This document shows positions 1-8,353 of a DNA stretch of 64,000 bases, in pieces. The notes under the pieces are model-generated. The model was not told the DNA's origin, ran no database searches, and saw nothing but the letters and a program-made list of their open reading frames with translations. The position numbers were made by a program, and so were the translations under genes. Numbering within the stretch: position 1 is the stretch's first letter; each line of letters opens with the position of its first letter. This stretch comes from an uncultured Oscillospiraceae bacterium (GTDB lineage Bacteria; Bacillota; Clostridia; Oscillospirales; Ruminococcaceae), in the NCBI GenBank assembly GCA_910588145.1, contig CAJUPO010000002.1:1-64000 (forward strand), in the 5' to 3' direction.

Positions 1-113
1 ACGCAGCAAAATATTTCGGCAACGTAAACGAAGACGATAACTTCGATATATTCGACGCAATTACAATCGCCCGCTACACAACAGCAGATGATTGGGCAGA
101 TGTAATCAAATAA
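1..113 (+). CDS. C-terminal end of a dockerin-containing protein (partial)
   Basis: The reading frame enters from the left edge and ends at TAA 111-113, giving 36 residues. They contain the pattern GNVNEDDNFDIFDAITIARY, which matches the second Ca2+-binding repeat of a type I dockerin (D/N-rich loop, then F-helix with I-A-R-Y). A terminator follows about 20 bases later. Dockerins attach enzymes to cohesins of a cellulosome scaffold. The catalytic part lies outside the window, so the enzyme type is unknown. With only one half-dockerin visible, an isolated EF-hand protein remains possible. Confidence 0.7.
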   Translation, partial: AAKYFGNVNEDDNFDIFDAITIARYTTADDWADVIK

Positions 114-134
114 TCAACGCATGTTTAATATATT

Positions 135-163
135 AAAAAGGCTTAGCTCAAAGCCTTTTTATT
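135..163 (+). terminator. Rho-independent terminator
   Basis: The inverted repeat AAAAAGGCTT/AAGCCTTTTT with a short loop is followed by a T-rich run. It ends the dockerin gene. Confidence 0.85.
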
Positions 164-240
164 TTGAATGATAAATAATAACTATTATCATGATATGTTG
201 CATTTTCCACATAAACAATAATTTTACATTATATTTTTTG

Positions 241-269
241 TTGACAAAAATTAAATTTTAATGTATAAT
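241..269 (+). promoter_or_regulatory. Consensus sigma-A promoter of the rubrerythrin gene
   Basis: TTGACA (241-246) and TATAAT (264-269) are separated by exactly 17 bases, a full consensus match. An AT-rich palindrome, ATAATA-AC-TATTAT (175-188), lies 52 bases upstream of the -35 box. Clostridial reverse rubrerythrins are commonly repressed by PerR, whose box is an AT-rich palindrome, but this site is only weakly similar and its position upstream of the promoter is not typical of a repressor. Confidence 0.85.
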
Positions 270-326
270 ATAAAAGAAGTGATAATACTTCTCAATTATA
301 TTAAAAAATCTTCGGAGGTTAAATTA

Positions 327-875
327 ATGAAAAAATTTGTATGTTCAGTTTGCGGATATGTTTATGAAGGCGAAAGTGCTCCGGAAGTATGTCCTCAGTG
401 TAAGGCTCCGGCTTCAAAGTTTAATGAAGCAAGTACAGAAGGCGGTCTATCATGGGCAGATCAGCATGTTGTAGGCGTTGCAGCTGATGTTGATCCTGAA
501 ATAAAAGAGGGGTTAAAGCAGAATTTTGAGGGTGAATGTTCAGAAGTTGGAATGTATCTTGCAATGGCAAGAGTTGCATATAGAGAGGGTTATCCTGAAG
601 TAGGAATGTATTATGAGAAGGCTGCTTATGAAGAAGCAGAGCATGCTGCAAAGTTTGCAGAACTTTTGGGGGATGTTGTAACAAACTCAACAAAGAAGAA
701 TCTTGAGTTAAGAGTTATGGCAGAGAATGGTGCGTGTGACGGAAAGAAGAAGCTTGCTTCAAGAGCTAAGGAACTGAACCTTGACGCTGTTCATGATACT
801 GTTCACGAAATGGCTAAGGATGAAGCAAGACACGGATGTGCTTTCGAAGGTTTGCTTAAAAGATATTTTGGTTAA
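327..875 (+). CDS. Reverse rubrerythrin (NADH peroxidase component)
   Basis: This 182-residue protein has an N-terminal rubredoxin domain (CSVCG at residues 6-10 and CPQC at 22-25, four iron ligands) followed by a ferritin-like diiron domain with EEAEH and DEARH metal motifs. That is the reverse domain order of classical rubrerythrin and the usual length for clostridial reverse rubrerythrins, which reduce H2O2 and O2 in the cytoplasm of anaerobes using electrons from NADH. The start ATG 327 has GGAGG at 315-319. An upstream in-frame ATG at 261 overlaps the -10 box and has no ribosome-binding site, so it is rejected. The gene is monocistronic, with its own promoter and terminator. Confidence 0.92.
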   Translation: MKKFVCSVCGYVYEGESAPEVCPQCKAPASKFNEASTEGGLSWADQHVVGVAADVDPEIKEGLKQNFEGECSEVGMYLAMARVAYREGYPEVGMYYEKAAYEEAEHAAKFAELLGDVVTNSTKKNLELRVMAENGACDGKKKLASRAKELNLDAVHDTVHEMAKDEARHGCAFEGLLKRYFG

Positions 876-900
876 CGAAAAATATATCAAATATAGATAT

Positions 901-930
901 AAAAAGAGCTGTTTTCAGCTCTTTTTATTT
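901..930 (+). terminator. Rho-independent terminator
   Basis: The stem AAAAAGAGCTG/CAGCTCTTTTT has a 4-base loop and a T-rich tail directly after the rubrerythrin gene. Confidence 0.9.
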
Positions 931-1008
931 TTGAGTGAAGCGCCTTGACTTTTTTGTATATTTGGAGTAAAATAAAATGGTATAATTATATTTTGAAAGG
1001 GTTTTTTT

Positions 1009-2394
1009 ATGATTTCTAATAATGATAAGTCTATGGATAAAATCGTTGATCTTTGTAAATCAAGAGGCTTTGTTTATGCGGGTTCTGAGATTTACGGAGG
1101 ACTTGCAAATTCATGGGACTATGGTCCGTTAGGTGTTGAACTTAAGAATAATATAAAAAAAGCATGGTGGAAAAAGTTTGTTCAGGAAAATCCAAATAAT
1201 GTGGGTTTGGACAGCGCAATATTAATGAATCCACAAGCATGGGTGGCGTCCGGTCACGTGGGTGGATTTTCTGACCCTTTGATGGACTGCAAGGAGTGTA
1301 AGTCAAGACACAGAGCAGATCAGCTTATTGAAAATCAGTCAGACGCTAATCCGGCGGGCTGGAGCTTTGAGGAAATGAGCAATTTTATCAAGGAAAATAA
1401 TATTGTCTGCCCTGACTGCGGAAAGTCAAATTTTACAGACATCAAGCAGTTTAATCTAATGTTTAAGACATTTATGGGCATTACTGAGGATTCTCAGAAT
1501 ACAGTATATCTTCGTCCTGAAACAGCCCAGGGAATTTTTGTAAACTTTCTGAATGTACAGAGAACTACAAGAAAGAAATTGCCGATAGGTATCTGTCAGG
1601 TAGGAAAATCTTTCAGAAACGAAATAACACCAGGAAACTTTATTTTCCGAACAAGAGAATTTGAACAGATGGAAATGGAATTTTTCTGTAAGCCTGAAAC
1701 AGCCCTCGATTGGTTTGCTTACTGGAAAGATTACTGCATGGAATGGCTCAAATCCCTCGGAATCAGAGAAGACAGCCTGAGATACCGTGATCATGACCCG
1801 GAGGAATTAGCTTTTTATTCTGAGGCTACAACTGATATTGAATTTAGATTCCCGTTCAAGGAGTGGGGAGAGCTTTGGGGAATCGCTGACAGAACTGATT
1901 ATGATCTTGGAAGACATATGGAATGCAGCGGAAAATCCCTTGAATATTTTGACCCTGATACAAATACAAAGTATATCCCTTATGTTATTGAGCCGTCACT
2001 TGGAGCTGACCGTGTAACGCTTGCTTTCCTTTGTGAAGCGTATGACGAGGAAGAAATTGCAGAGGGCGATGTAAGAACAGTTCTTCATCTTCATCCTGCC
2101 ATTGCACCTGTTAAGGCTGCGGTGCTCCCTCTTTCAAAGAAGCTTTCTGATAAGGCAAGAGAAGTATATACCGAGCTTGCAAAGCATTTTAACATTGAAT
2201 TTGACGAAACAGGATCAATCGGTAAGAGATACCGCAGACAGGACGAAATCGGTACTCCTTTCTGTATTACATATGACTTTGATACTCTTGAAAAGGACGG
2301 TTGTGTAACAGTTCGTGACAGAGATACAATGCAACAGGAAAGAATTAAGATTGAAGATTTAGTAGAATATATCAGTAAGCGAATAGAATTTTAA
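1009..2394 (+). CDS. glyQS: Glycyl-tRNA synthetase, homodimeric class II type
   Basis: This 461-residue enzyme charges tRNA-Gly with glycine using ATP. The N-terminus carries the family signature GSEIYGGLANSWDYGPLG. A Cys4 zinc-binding-like insert (CKECKSRH and CPDCG, about residues 94-140) follows. Class II motif 2 is at about 200-225 (FRNEITPGNF, EFEQMEMEFF) and motif 3 at about 325-340 (EPSLGADRVTLA). The C-terminal anticodon-binding domain begins near LHLHPAIAP. Length fits the bacterial/eukaryotic-type single-chain enzyme rather than the GlyQ/GlyS tetramer. The leader after the upstream terminator is about 80 bases, too short for a T-box. A terminator follows. Confidence 0.96.
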   Translation: MISNNDKSMDKIVDLCKSRGFVYAGSEIYGGLANSWDYGPLGVELKNNIKKAWWKKFVQENPNNVGLDSAILMNPQAWVASGHVGGFSDPLMDCKECKSRHRADQLIENQSDANPAGWSFEEMSNFIKENNIVCPDCGKSNFTDIKQFNLMFKTFMGITEDSQNTVYLRPETAQGIFVNFLNVQRTTRKKLPIGICQVGKSFRNEITPGNFIFRTREFEQMEMEFFCKPETALDWFAYWKDYCMEWLKSLGIREDSLRYRDHDPEELAFYSEATTDIEFRFPFKEWGELWGIADRTDYDLGRHMECSGKSLEYFDPDTNTKYIPYVIEPSLGADRVTLAFLCEAYDEEEIAEGDVRTVLHLHPAIAPVKAAVLPLSKKLSDKAREVYTELAKHFNIEFDETGSIGKRYRRQDEIGTPFCITYDFDTLEKDGCVTVRDRDTMQQERIKIEDLVEYISKRIEF

Positions 2395-2402
2395 TCAAAA
2401 GG

Positions 2403-2440
2403 AACCTCTTATCATTTATGATAAGAGGTTCTGTTTTTTT
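2403..2440 (+). terminator. Rho-independent terminator, possibly bidirectional
   Basis: The 12-bp stem AACCTCTTATCA/TGATAAGAGGTT is followed by a run of T (2433-2440). It lies between the convergent genes glyQS and metG. Confidence 0.9.
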
Positions 2441-2449
2441 ATATAGAAT

Positions 2450-4393
2450 TTATCTGATTTTAGTCCCCGGAGCAATGTCATCGTCAAGGAAAATAACCTT
2501 AATTTTATCGTCCGGAAGATCAGCGGCACAAATCATTCCCATGCTTACTTCGCCGCAAAGCTTAGCAGGCTTTAGATTAGCAACAAGTATGACAGTTTTT
2601 CCGATCATATCCTCAGGAGAATAGCAGGAAGCTATACCAGAAACAACCTGTCTTCCGCCCATTCCGTCATCAAGCTGAAGCTTCAAAAGCTTTTTGGATT
2701 TCTTAACCTTTTCGCATTCAATAACCTTAGCGGCTCTAAGCTCTGTCTTGAAAAATTCGTCAATTGATATTTCCGGAGCAAGTTCGATTTCAGGCTGCTG
2801 AGCCTTTTCAGCTGCTTTCACCTGCGCCTCAATAACAGCATTTAGTTCTTCTATTTCCTTTTCTGTATCAATTCTCGGGAACAGTACTTCGCCTTTTTCA
2901 ACAGTAACCTGAGAAGAAAGAACACCGAATTTTCCGGCATTTTCATAAGTTACATCGTTTTCACCTGCGCCTATTTGTTTCCAAATCTCAGGCATTGTGG
3001 CAGGCATGAAAGGATAAAGAAGTGAAGATACTATTCGGATAGCCTCAAGGAGATTATAAAGAACAGCAGCAAGACGAGGTTTATTGGATTCATCTTTAGC
3101 GAGAACCCAAGGAGCAGTTTCGTCAATATATTTGTTTGCTCTTGAAACAACCTTGAATATCTCGGCAAGAACATTATTAAGCTGTGTTTTATCAATAAAT
3201 TCGTCAGTTCTCGAGCGGAGCTCACTGCAAAGACTTATAAGTTCATCGTCAAAGCTTCCGGCAGTTTTTTCTTCCGGAAGAGTACCGTCAAAATATTTGA
3301 TAACCATAGCAACAGTTCTTGAAACAAGATTTCCAAGACCGTTTGCAAGATCAGAGTTAATACGGTTGATCATAATTTCATTGGAGAATGAGCTGTCTGC
3401 TCCCAGAGCCATTTCACGTAGAATATGGTATCTGATAGCGTCTGCGCCGTATCGTTCGCCTAAAATAAACGGATCAACTACATTGCCGATCGATTTGCTC
3501 ATTTTCTGTCCGTTAAAAGTTATCCAGCCGTGAACAGCAAGGTGTTTTGGCAAAGGAAGATCGAGCGCCATAAGCATAGCAGGCCAGATAATAGCATGAA
3601 AACGCATAATATCCTTAGCAACCATGTGAACATCTGCGGGCCAGAATTTCTGGAAGTCATCGTGTGCACTGTTTTCATATCCAAGAGCGGAGATGTAGTT
3701 TGAAAGAGCGTCGATCCAAACGTATACAACGTGATTTTCATCAAAAGTAACAGGGATACCCCATTTAAAGGTAGTACGTGAAACGCAGAGGTCCTCAAGA
3801 CCGGGCTTAATAAAATTGTTAACAAGCTCAAGAGCTCTTGTTTTAGGCTGTAAGTAATCAGTTTCTGTAAGAAGCTTTTCAAGTCTTTCTGCAAATGGAG
3901 ACATTTTAAAGAAATAAGCTTCTTCCTTAGCTTCAGTTACATCTCTTCCGCATTCAGGACATTTTCCGTCAACAAGCTGGGAATCAGTCCAAAAGCTTTC
4001 GCACGGGGTACAGTACTTTCCGGAATACTCACCCTTATAGATGAAGCCTTTGTCATAAAGCTCTTTAAAGATTTTCTGAACAGTTTCAATGTGATAATCG
4101 TCGGTAGTTCTGATATATCTGTCATAACTGATGTTCATATAGCTCCATAGCTTTTTGAATATTTCAACTATATTATCGACATACTGCTTAGGTGTAACGC
4201 CTGCTTCAGCGGCTTTTTGTTCTATTTTAAGACCATGTTCGTCGGTTCCCGTCAGAAACATTACGTCATATCCCTGCATTCGTCTGTAACGGGCGATCGA
4301 ATCGCAGGCAACTGTTGTATAACAGTGACCGATATGTGGATTACCCGAGGGATAATAAATCGGGGTAGTAATGTAAAAAGGTTTTTTTGACAT
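2450..4393 (-). CDS. metG: Methionyl-tRNA synthetase with C-terminal tRNA-binding domain
   Basis: This 647-residue class I synthetase makes Met-tRNA for initiation and elongation. The HIGH motif is HIGH (residues 20-23) and the second signature is KMSKS (about 300). A zinc knuckle, CTPC plus CPEC (about residues 128-148), marks the one-zinc MetG type. An anticodon-binding helical domain follows, and the last 100 residues (from ISIDEFFKTELRAAKV) form a Trbp111-like OB-fold tRNA-binding and dimerisation domain. The start has AGGAGG eight bases upstream. The 5' leader is too short for a T-box or S-box. Confidence 0.96.
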   Translation of the reverse strand: MSKKPFYITTPIYYPSGNPHIGHCYTTVACDSIARYRRMQGYDVMFLTGTDEHGLKIEQKAAEAGVTPKQYVDNIVEIFKKLWSYMNISYDRYIRTTDDYHIETVQKIFKELYDKGFIYKGEYSGKYCTPCESFWTDSQLVDGKCPECGRDVTEAKEEAYFFKMSPFAERLEKLLTETDYLQPKTRALELVNNFIKPGLEDLCVSRTTFKWGIPVTFDENHVVYVWIDALSNYISALGYENSAHDDFQKFWPADVHMVAKDIMRFHAIIWPAMLMALDLPLPKHLAVHGWITFNGQKMSKSIGNVVDPFILGERYGADAIRYHILREMALGADSSFSNEIMINRINSDLANGLGNLVSRTVAMVIKYFDGTLPEEKTAGSFDDELISLCSELRSRTDEFIDKTQLNNVLAEIFKVVSRANKYIDETAPWVLAKDESNKPRLAAVLYNLLEAIRIVSSLLYPFMPATMPEIWKQIGAGENDVTYENAGKFGVLSSQVTVEKGEVLFPRIDTEKEIEELNAVIEAQVKAAEKAQQPEIELAPEISIDEFFKTELRAAKVIECEKVKKSKKLLKLQLDDGMGGRQVVSGIASCYSPEDMIGKTVILVANLKPAKLCGEVSMGMICAADLPDDKIKVIFLDDDIAPGTKIR

Positions 4394-4424
4394 AATTGTT
4401 CCTCCTGATTCAGATATATTTTTA

Positions 4425-4453
4425 ATTATACCGTAAAGTTAAAGGTTTGTCCA
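4425..4453 (-). promoter_or_regulatory. metG promoter
   Basis: On the minus strand TGGACA (4448-4453) and TATAAT (4425-4430) are separated by 17 bases. The predicted transcript start leaves a leader of only about 30 bases. Confidence 0.75.
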
Positions 4454-4519
4454 GTGTTTGGAGAAAATAAATGAATCATGAGGTAAATTTAATAATAGTT
4501 TAATAAAATATAAATAAAA

Positions 4520-4549
4520 AAATACCAAAGGCAAGAACCCTTGGTATTT
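4520..4549 (-). terminator. Rho-independent terminator of the zinc-ribbon membrane protein gene
   Basis: Read on the minus strand, AATACCAAGGG and CCTTTGGTATT form a hairpin around a short loop, followed by a seven-base T run. Confidence 0.85.
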
Positions 4550-4579
4550 GAATTAGATATAAGCATAAAATTTAAGCGG

Positions 4580-5062
4580 TTAAATATCATTAAAAAATAA
4601 GGGAAGAATTTTCCAGTATTTTCTAATAGCCCAAAAAGTAATTATGGGGTTTATACAGCATATAAATAAAACATATTTTGTCAAATTACCTGACTGAATA
4701 AAAGAGATAATATACATTACAGAGCCGAGAAGTATAAGATAATAACCCACCTTTTGTTTATTAAAGAGCAAAACAATATATCCGGAAAAGACAGAGATAC
4801 TTGCTATAATAAAGTATACAATTATATCATTTTTGCCGGAAGGATAAAGCATATATTTATTATTGTTTTCAAACTTATTATTTGTTATAATCTGGTATAT
4901 AATTAAAAAAATATTTGCCGCAATACATAATAGAAACCAGATTTTAATACTGTTTTTCCATTGAATATTTTCGCTGTCAGGAATTTCATTTAACTGGCTT
5001 CCGCATTTCTGACAAAGTTTATTATTTTGATTAATTTGTGTTCCGCAATTTTTACATATCAT
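4580..5062 (-). CDS. Zinc-ribbon membrane protein, function unknown
   Basis: This 160-residue protein starts with a zinc ribbon (CKNCG at residues 3-7 and CQKCG at 17-21). Four hydrophobic segments follow that look membrane-spanning (about residues 40-57, 80-100, 105-122 and 128-147). Soluble zinc ribbons fused to membrane helices are common in Firmicutes envelope proteins of unknown role. It is divergently transcribed from the XRE regulator at 5211-5543 and shares its short promoter region, so it is a plausible regulatory target. I do not recognise a named family. Confidence 0.7.
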   Translation of the reverse strand: MICKNCGTQINQNNKLCQKCGSQLNEIPDSENIQWKNSIKIWFLLCIAANIFLIIYQIITNNKFENNNKYMLYPSGKNDIIVYFIIASISVFSGYIVLLFNKQKVGYYLILLGSVMYIISFIQSGNLTKYVLFICCINPIITFWAIRKYWKILPLFFNDI

Positions 5063-5102
5063 AAATTCAACTCCATTTTTGCATATAATATTATGTTAAA
5101 AT

Positions 5103-5181
5103 ACCATACGGTAATTTTATGAATTAATTATAACATCATACGGAGTGAAAGTCAACACCGCATGGTGTTTTTTGGTATAAT
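5103..5181 (+). promoter_or_regulatory. Promoter with three phased ACC-N4-GGT-like operator sites
   Basis: A TATAAT box (5176-5181) serves the XRE gene. Three related half-symmetric sites occur upstream: ACC-ATAC-GGT (5103-5112), ATC-ATAC-GGA (5135-5144) and ACC-GCAT-GGT (5157-5166). The last lies inside a 16-base palindrome, 5154-5169. Centres are 32 and 22 bases apart, about three and two helical turns, so all face the same side of the DNA. The inference is an autoregulatory operator that may also control the divergent membrane protein gene. Confidence 0.55.
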
Positions 5182-5210
5182 TTAATTATAAAATGTGCGG
5201 AGGCAGATTT

Positions 5211-5543
5211 ATGGCTAACTATCAGAGGATAAGAGATTTAAGGGAAGATGCGGATAAAACCCAGAAACAGGTTGCTGACGATATGTTTATGCACGTATCT
5301 CAATACAGGCGTTATGAAAGCGGAGAACGTGAAATTCCTTTGTCGATTGCAATAGCTCTATCTGAATACTATAATGTATCTATTGATTATATAGCCGGAC
5401 TTACCAATGAAAAAGTCAGCGTCAACACAAATGATATAACTGGGTCAGAATTAAAATTTCTAAATCGGTTTCGTCAGCTTTCTGATTTGCAGAAAGGAAG
5501 AATACTGGAAAGAATGGATATTTTTCTGGAAAAGGATATGTAA
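5211..5543 (+). CDS. XRE-family helix-turn-helix transcriptional regulator
   Basis: This 110-residue DNA-binding protein has an N-terminal Cro/CI-type helix-turn-helix: RIRDLREDADKTQKQVADDM, then SQYRRYESGEREIPLSIAIALSEYYNVSIDYIAGL. The C-terminal helix (LSDLQKGRILERMDIFL) probably dimerises. ATG 5211 is preferred because GGAGG (5199-5203) precedes it. The in-frame ATG at 5193 overlaps that site. It resembles stand-alone XRE repressors common in clostridia; the target is inferred only from the upstream operator sites. Confidence 0.85.
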   Translation: MANYQRIRDLREDADKTQKQVADDMFMHVSQYRRYESGEREIPLSIAIALSEYYNVSIDYIAGLTNEKVSVNTNDITGSELKFLNRFRQLSDLQKGRILERMDIFLEKDM

Positions 5544-5580
5544 AACGTCACTGAATTTTGTTTCAGTGACGTTAATTTTT
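5544..5580 (+). terminator. Bidirectional Rho-independent terminator
   Basis: AACGTCACTGAA and TTTCAGTGACGTT form a near-perfect hairpin with a T tail on the plus strand. It sits between the convergent XRE and tatD genes. Confidence 0.85.
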
Positions 5581-6344
5581 TATATTCCAAAAAATCTTTC
5601 AGCGTTCAGGCAGGTTAAGTCAAGGATTTCCTGAAGGTCCATATTTTTTATTTCTGCCGCCTTTTCCGCTGTTTTTACAATCATGCTGCTGTCGCATCTT
5701 GAGCCTCTGAATGGTACGGGAGCCATAAAGGGGCAGTCAGTTTCAAGCATAAGTCTGTCAGCCGGAACAGCTTCAAGGGCTTTAAGAGCCTTTTTGGCAT
5801 TTTTAAATGTAAGAACTCCTGTAAAGCTAATGTACATTCCAAGAGAAATAATTTCACGGGCAGTTTCTGCCGATCCGCTGAAACAGTGAACAACGCCCTT
5901 AGGACGGTATTCCTTAAGAATTTCCATGGTATCTTCTGATGCATTTCTGGAGTGAACAATAACGGGAAGATTCAGTTTACCGGCAAGCTCAAGCTGCTGT
6001 TTAAAAATAAGTATCTGCTTTTGCCTGTCATGATTCTCGTAATGATAATCAAGGCCGATTTCACCTAACGCTTTTATTTTTTCAGAGGAAAGCAGAATTT
6101 TTTCAAGTTCAGGGATAAAATTTTCAGGGGTTTCATTCACCGCTTCTGGGTGTATACCCGCTGCTGCATAAATATAGCCGTATTTTTCAGCAAGCTTAAC
6201 CGATTCATAGGAATCTCTCAAGGAAGAAGAAACGGTGATAATATTGCGGACGCCCTTTTGAGGGAGAAGCTTTAAAAGCTCATCTCTGTCTGAATCAAAA
6301 GCGCTTTCCGTATAATGGGCGTGTGTATCAAAAATATTATTCAT
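5580..6344 (-). CDS. tatD: TatD-family metal-dependent deoxyribonuclease
   Basis: This 254-residue TIM-barrel hydrolase has the TatD hallmarks: metal ligands in DTHAHY near the N-terminus, EIGLDYHY near the middle, VVHCFSG, and the C-terminal LETDCPFMAP followed by FRGSRCDSS. Family members are 3'-5' exonucleases or hydrolases acting on DNA damage products. It overlaps the preceding LCP-like gene by 8 bases, so the two are translationally coupled. The gene often sits beside metG in Firmicutes, and here metG is about 1.2 kb away on the same strand. Confidence 0.92.
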   Translation of the reverse strand: MNNIFDTHAHYTESAFDSDRDELLKLLPQKGVRNIITVSSSLRDSYESVKLAEKYGYIYAAAGIHPEAVNETPENFIPELEKILLSSEKIKALGEIGLDYHYENHDRQKQILIFKQQLELAGKLNLPVIVHSRNASEDTMEILKEYRPKGVVHCFSGSAETAREIISLGMYISFTGVLTFKNAKKALKALEAVPADRLMLETDCPFMAPVPFRGSRCDSSMIVKTAEKAAEIKNMDLQEILDLTCLNAERFFGI

Positions 6345-7422
6345 TTGCAGCCCCCGTTTCCGGAATCATAGTCTGTAAGTCAGGATCAGAGCTATTACTT
6401 TCAGGATCCTGTTCAGCTTCCTTGAAATAAGGAGCAAGTTCACTGATAAACGCCTCATCAACAGTAAAAGAATCGCCTGACTGTTTTCCGTAAGGGGTAA
6501 TGAATTTAGCACGTGTTGATACGGAGTCATCATCAGCAGGCTTTGTAAATTTAAGGAGAAACTTTATTCCGTATTTCATTTCCTGATAATCAAGAGCAGA
6601 AATATCAGTTTCAGTCATGTTTACAAGAGTATCAAAGGTGTTGTCAAGATTATCAGCGATTCTTTCGCCGTTAGCCTGATTCACCATTGCAGTAATAAGA
6701 GAAGCGGCAGTTGAAATACGCTGAGTTTCTCCGGAGAACCCTCCGTAGCTGATAAGCTTTTCCATCTGCTGCGGACCAAGGTACTGTTCTCCGGCTGAGG
6801 ACGGAAATCCCTTTACTCCGCCCGGAACCACAAAATTTGCTCCTCCGAAGATATTGCAGAGTTTCTGAAAAGCTTCTGTATCAAGAACCATATATCTGTC
6901 GATTTCAACATTTAAAGCGGAGCCGGTATCCTTGCAAAGAACAGAGGGTCCGGAGCCGGTATAAGTTTCCTTCATAGTTTTACCGCCCACACTCATATCT
7001 GACGGAAGACCGATAAATGTAATCTGTTTGTGAACGGGAGCAGAACGCATAAGCAGAAATGTATAAGGTTCAGAATAAATTTCCTTTTCGTTATCATCGT
7101 TGTCTGAATCCATATCATCGTCGTCCCAGTAATCGTCATCGTTATCATCATAGTAGTCATCGTCGCTGTAGTCTTCATCATCGCTGCTGTAGTCTTCCGG
7201 AGCAGAATCAACTGAATCGCTCAGATCGAGTACGAACAGAATAGAGTGGCTGTCGGCGTCGGAAAGTGAATTTCCTTCATTTTTCATTTCAACAAGCGAA
7301 CTGTCTTCACTGTTGATTTTATCATAGATAATAAGGGCGGCGCCGCCGATTATGATCAGTGAAATAAGGAATGTAAGAAGAAAAGGAATAGCGATTCCTC
7401 CTGATTTTTTACTTTTTTTCAT
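6337..7422 (-). CDS. Degenerate LytR-CpsA-Psr (LCP)-like membrane protein with Asp-rich insert
   Basis: This 361-residue protein has a basic N-terminus, one membrane helix (about residues 12-35) and an extracellular LCP-like domain. Family-like segments are KQITFIGLPSDMSV, DRYMVLDTEAFQKLCNIFGG and QYLGPQQMEKLISYGGFSGE with QRISTAASLITAM. LCP enzymes transfer wall teichoic acids or polysaccharides to peptidoglycan. Here the usual I-P-R-D is LPSD, losing the conserved arginine, and the region where RSDT normally sits is an acidic stretch of Asp, Tyr and Ser (DNA about 7080-7210). It is therefore probably catalytically dead or a binding protein. ATG 7422 has GAAAGGAG upstream; a longer version back to 7497 lacks one. 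Confidence 0.65.
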   Translation of the reverse strand: MKKSKKSGGIAIPFLLTFLISLIIIGGAALIIYDKINSEDSSLVEMKNEGNSLSDADSHSILFVLDLSDSVDSAPEDYSSDDEDYSDDDYYDDNDDDYWDDDDMDSDNDDNEKEIYSEPYTFLLMRSAPVHKQITFIGLPSDMSVGGKTMKETYTGSGPSVLCKDTGSALNVEIDRYMVLDTEAFQKLCNIFGGANFVVPGGVKGFPSSAGEQYLGPQQMEKLISYGGFSGETQRISTAASLITAMVNQANGERIADNLDNTFDTLVNMTETDISALDYQEMKYGIKFLLKFTKPADDDSVSTRAKFITPYGKQSGDSFTVDEAFISELAPYFKEAEQDPESNSSDPDLQTMIPETGAANE

Positions 7423-7577
7423 AATGTATAAACTCCTTTCAAAAAACCGCGTTTTTACCTGTATTTCTCTGTTTTTTAACAGTTTTTTTAACTGCATATA
7501 TTCAAAATGTTGAAAACTCTGTGGAAAGAGTTGAAAGTTCTCCGGAGGAGGACAAATTTATCTGTTCATAGCTTAAA

Positions 7578-8126
7578 TCAGTCAAAAAAAATCTTGTTTT
7601 CTGATTTAGTATATTTTCCAAAATCATATTTTGAAATATCAGTTACAGAGAGCAGAAGCCCGTTTTTTTTAGCGTAGGATATAGTCTGTCCCGTACCGCT
7701 TTTATAATCATTTACCATGGCGATAAGCTTTGAAGAGCGGTCTACCATATAGTAATTGCGATTTTTGTAGCAATCTCTTGAGTACTCTTCAGAAACGCAG
7801 ACAACCTCGTCAGCCTTTTCCAGTACATTTCTCAAGGAAAAAAGGTCGGAGCCTTTAAAATTACTGCCGTGTGCAGGATAAGGCTTTGCACAGATCAGTT
7901 TTATCTGCGGAAACTTTTTTTTAATTTCAAGGACATATTCTGCTGCCCAGAGATCAACTCCTCTTGCAAGTCCCGATATAAAGTATTCGTAACCCTCCTC
8001 AGCGGAGCTGTAAATTTGATAATAAAGTATGCTTTTGAGCATTTGCAGAAGGGGATTTGAATCATTTCCCATTCCCGGAAGCTTTTCCGGACGATGTCCA
8101 GTAAAGCACACTGTTTTTTTCCTCAT
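7578..8126 (-). CDS. SLOG-superfamily protein, DUF1273/YpsA-like
   Basis: This 182-residue protein begins MRKKTVCFTGHRPEKL, the TGHRPxKL signature of the DUF1273 group. It continues with FISGLARGVDLWAAEYVLE, the nucleotide-binding glycine-rich loop of the SLOG fold, and KLICAKPYPAHG. Family members have an imprecisely known role; SLOG domains bind nucleotides or nucleotide-derived signals, and B. subtilis YpsA affects cell division. ATG 8126 is chosen because AAAGG precedes it at good spacing. An in-frame ATG at 8159 would add 11 residues that overlap this site. Confidence 0.82.
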   Translation of the reverse strand: MRKKTVCFTGHRPEKLPGMGNDSNPLLQMLKSILYYQIYSSAEEGYEYFISGLARGVDLWAAEYVLEIKKKFPQIKLICAKPYPAHGSNFKGSDLFSLRNVLEKADEVVCVSEEYSRDCYKNRNYYMVDRSSKLIAMVNDYKSGTGQTISYAKKNGLLLSVTDISKYDFGKYTKSENKIFFD

Positions 8127-8251
8127 AATATCAAAACCTTTCGGTAAAATCTTTTTCACTATAAAAAACAGTATATCATAAATTAAGATTTAATTCAAGT
8201 AAAAGAAAAAAGAATAGGAAGTACTTTAAGAAAAATAAGAACAAATTCAGG

Positions 8252-8290
8252 GATAAAAAAGAACAGCCCCTGTAAAAGGGACTGTTCACT
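8252..8290 (-). terminator. Rho-independent terminator
   Basis: On the minus strand GAACAGTCCC and GGGGCTGTTC pair around a short loop and are followed by TTCTTTTTTAT. It ends the transcript of the gene at 8354-8911. Confidence 0.85.
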
Positions 8291-8353
8291 GCCTTGGATA
8301 TAAATTGTTCAGCATGGATCACGATATTTTATTGGTAATCATAACATTTGTAT

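Noticed and set aside
950..1008. T-box or glycine riboswitch upstream of glyQS
   Set aside because: Only about 80 bases lie between the preceding terminator and the start codon, with no T-box core or stem I pattern.
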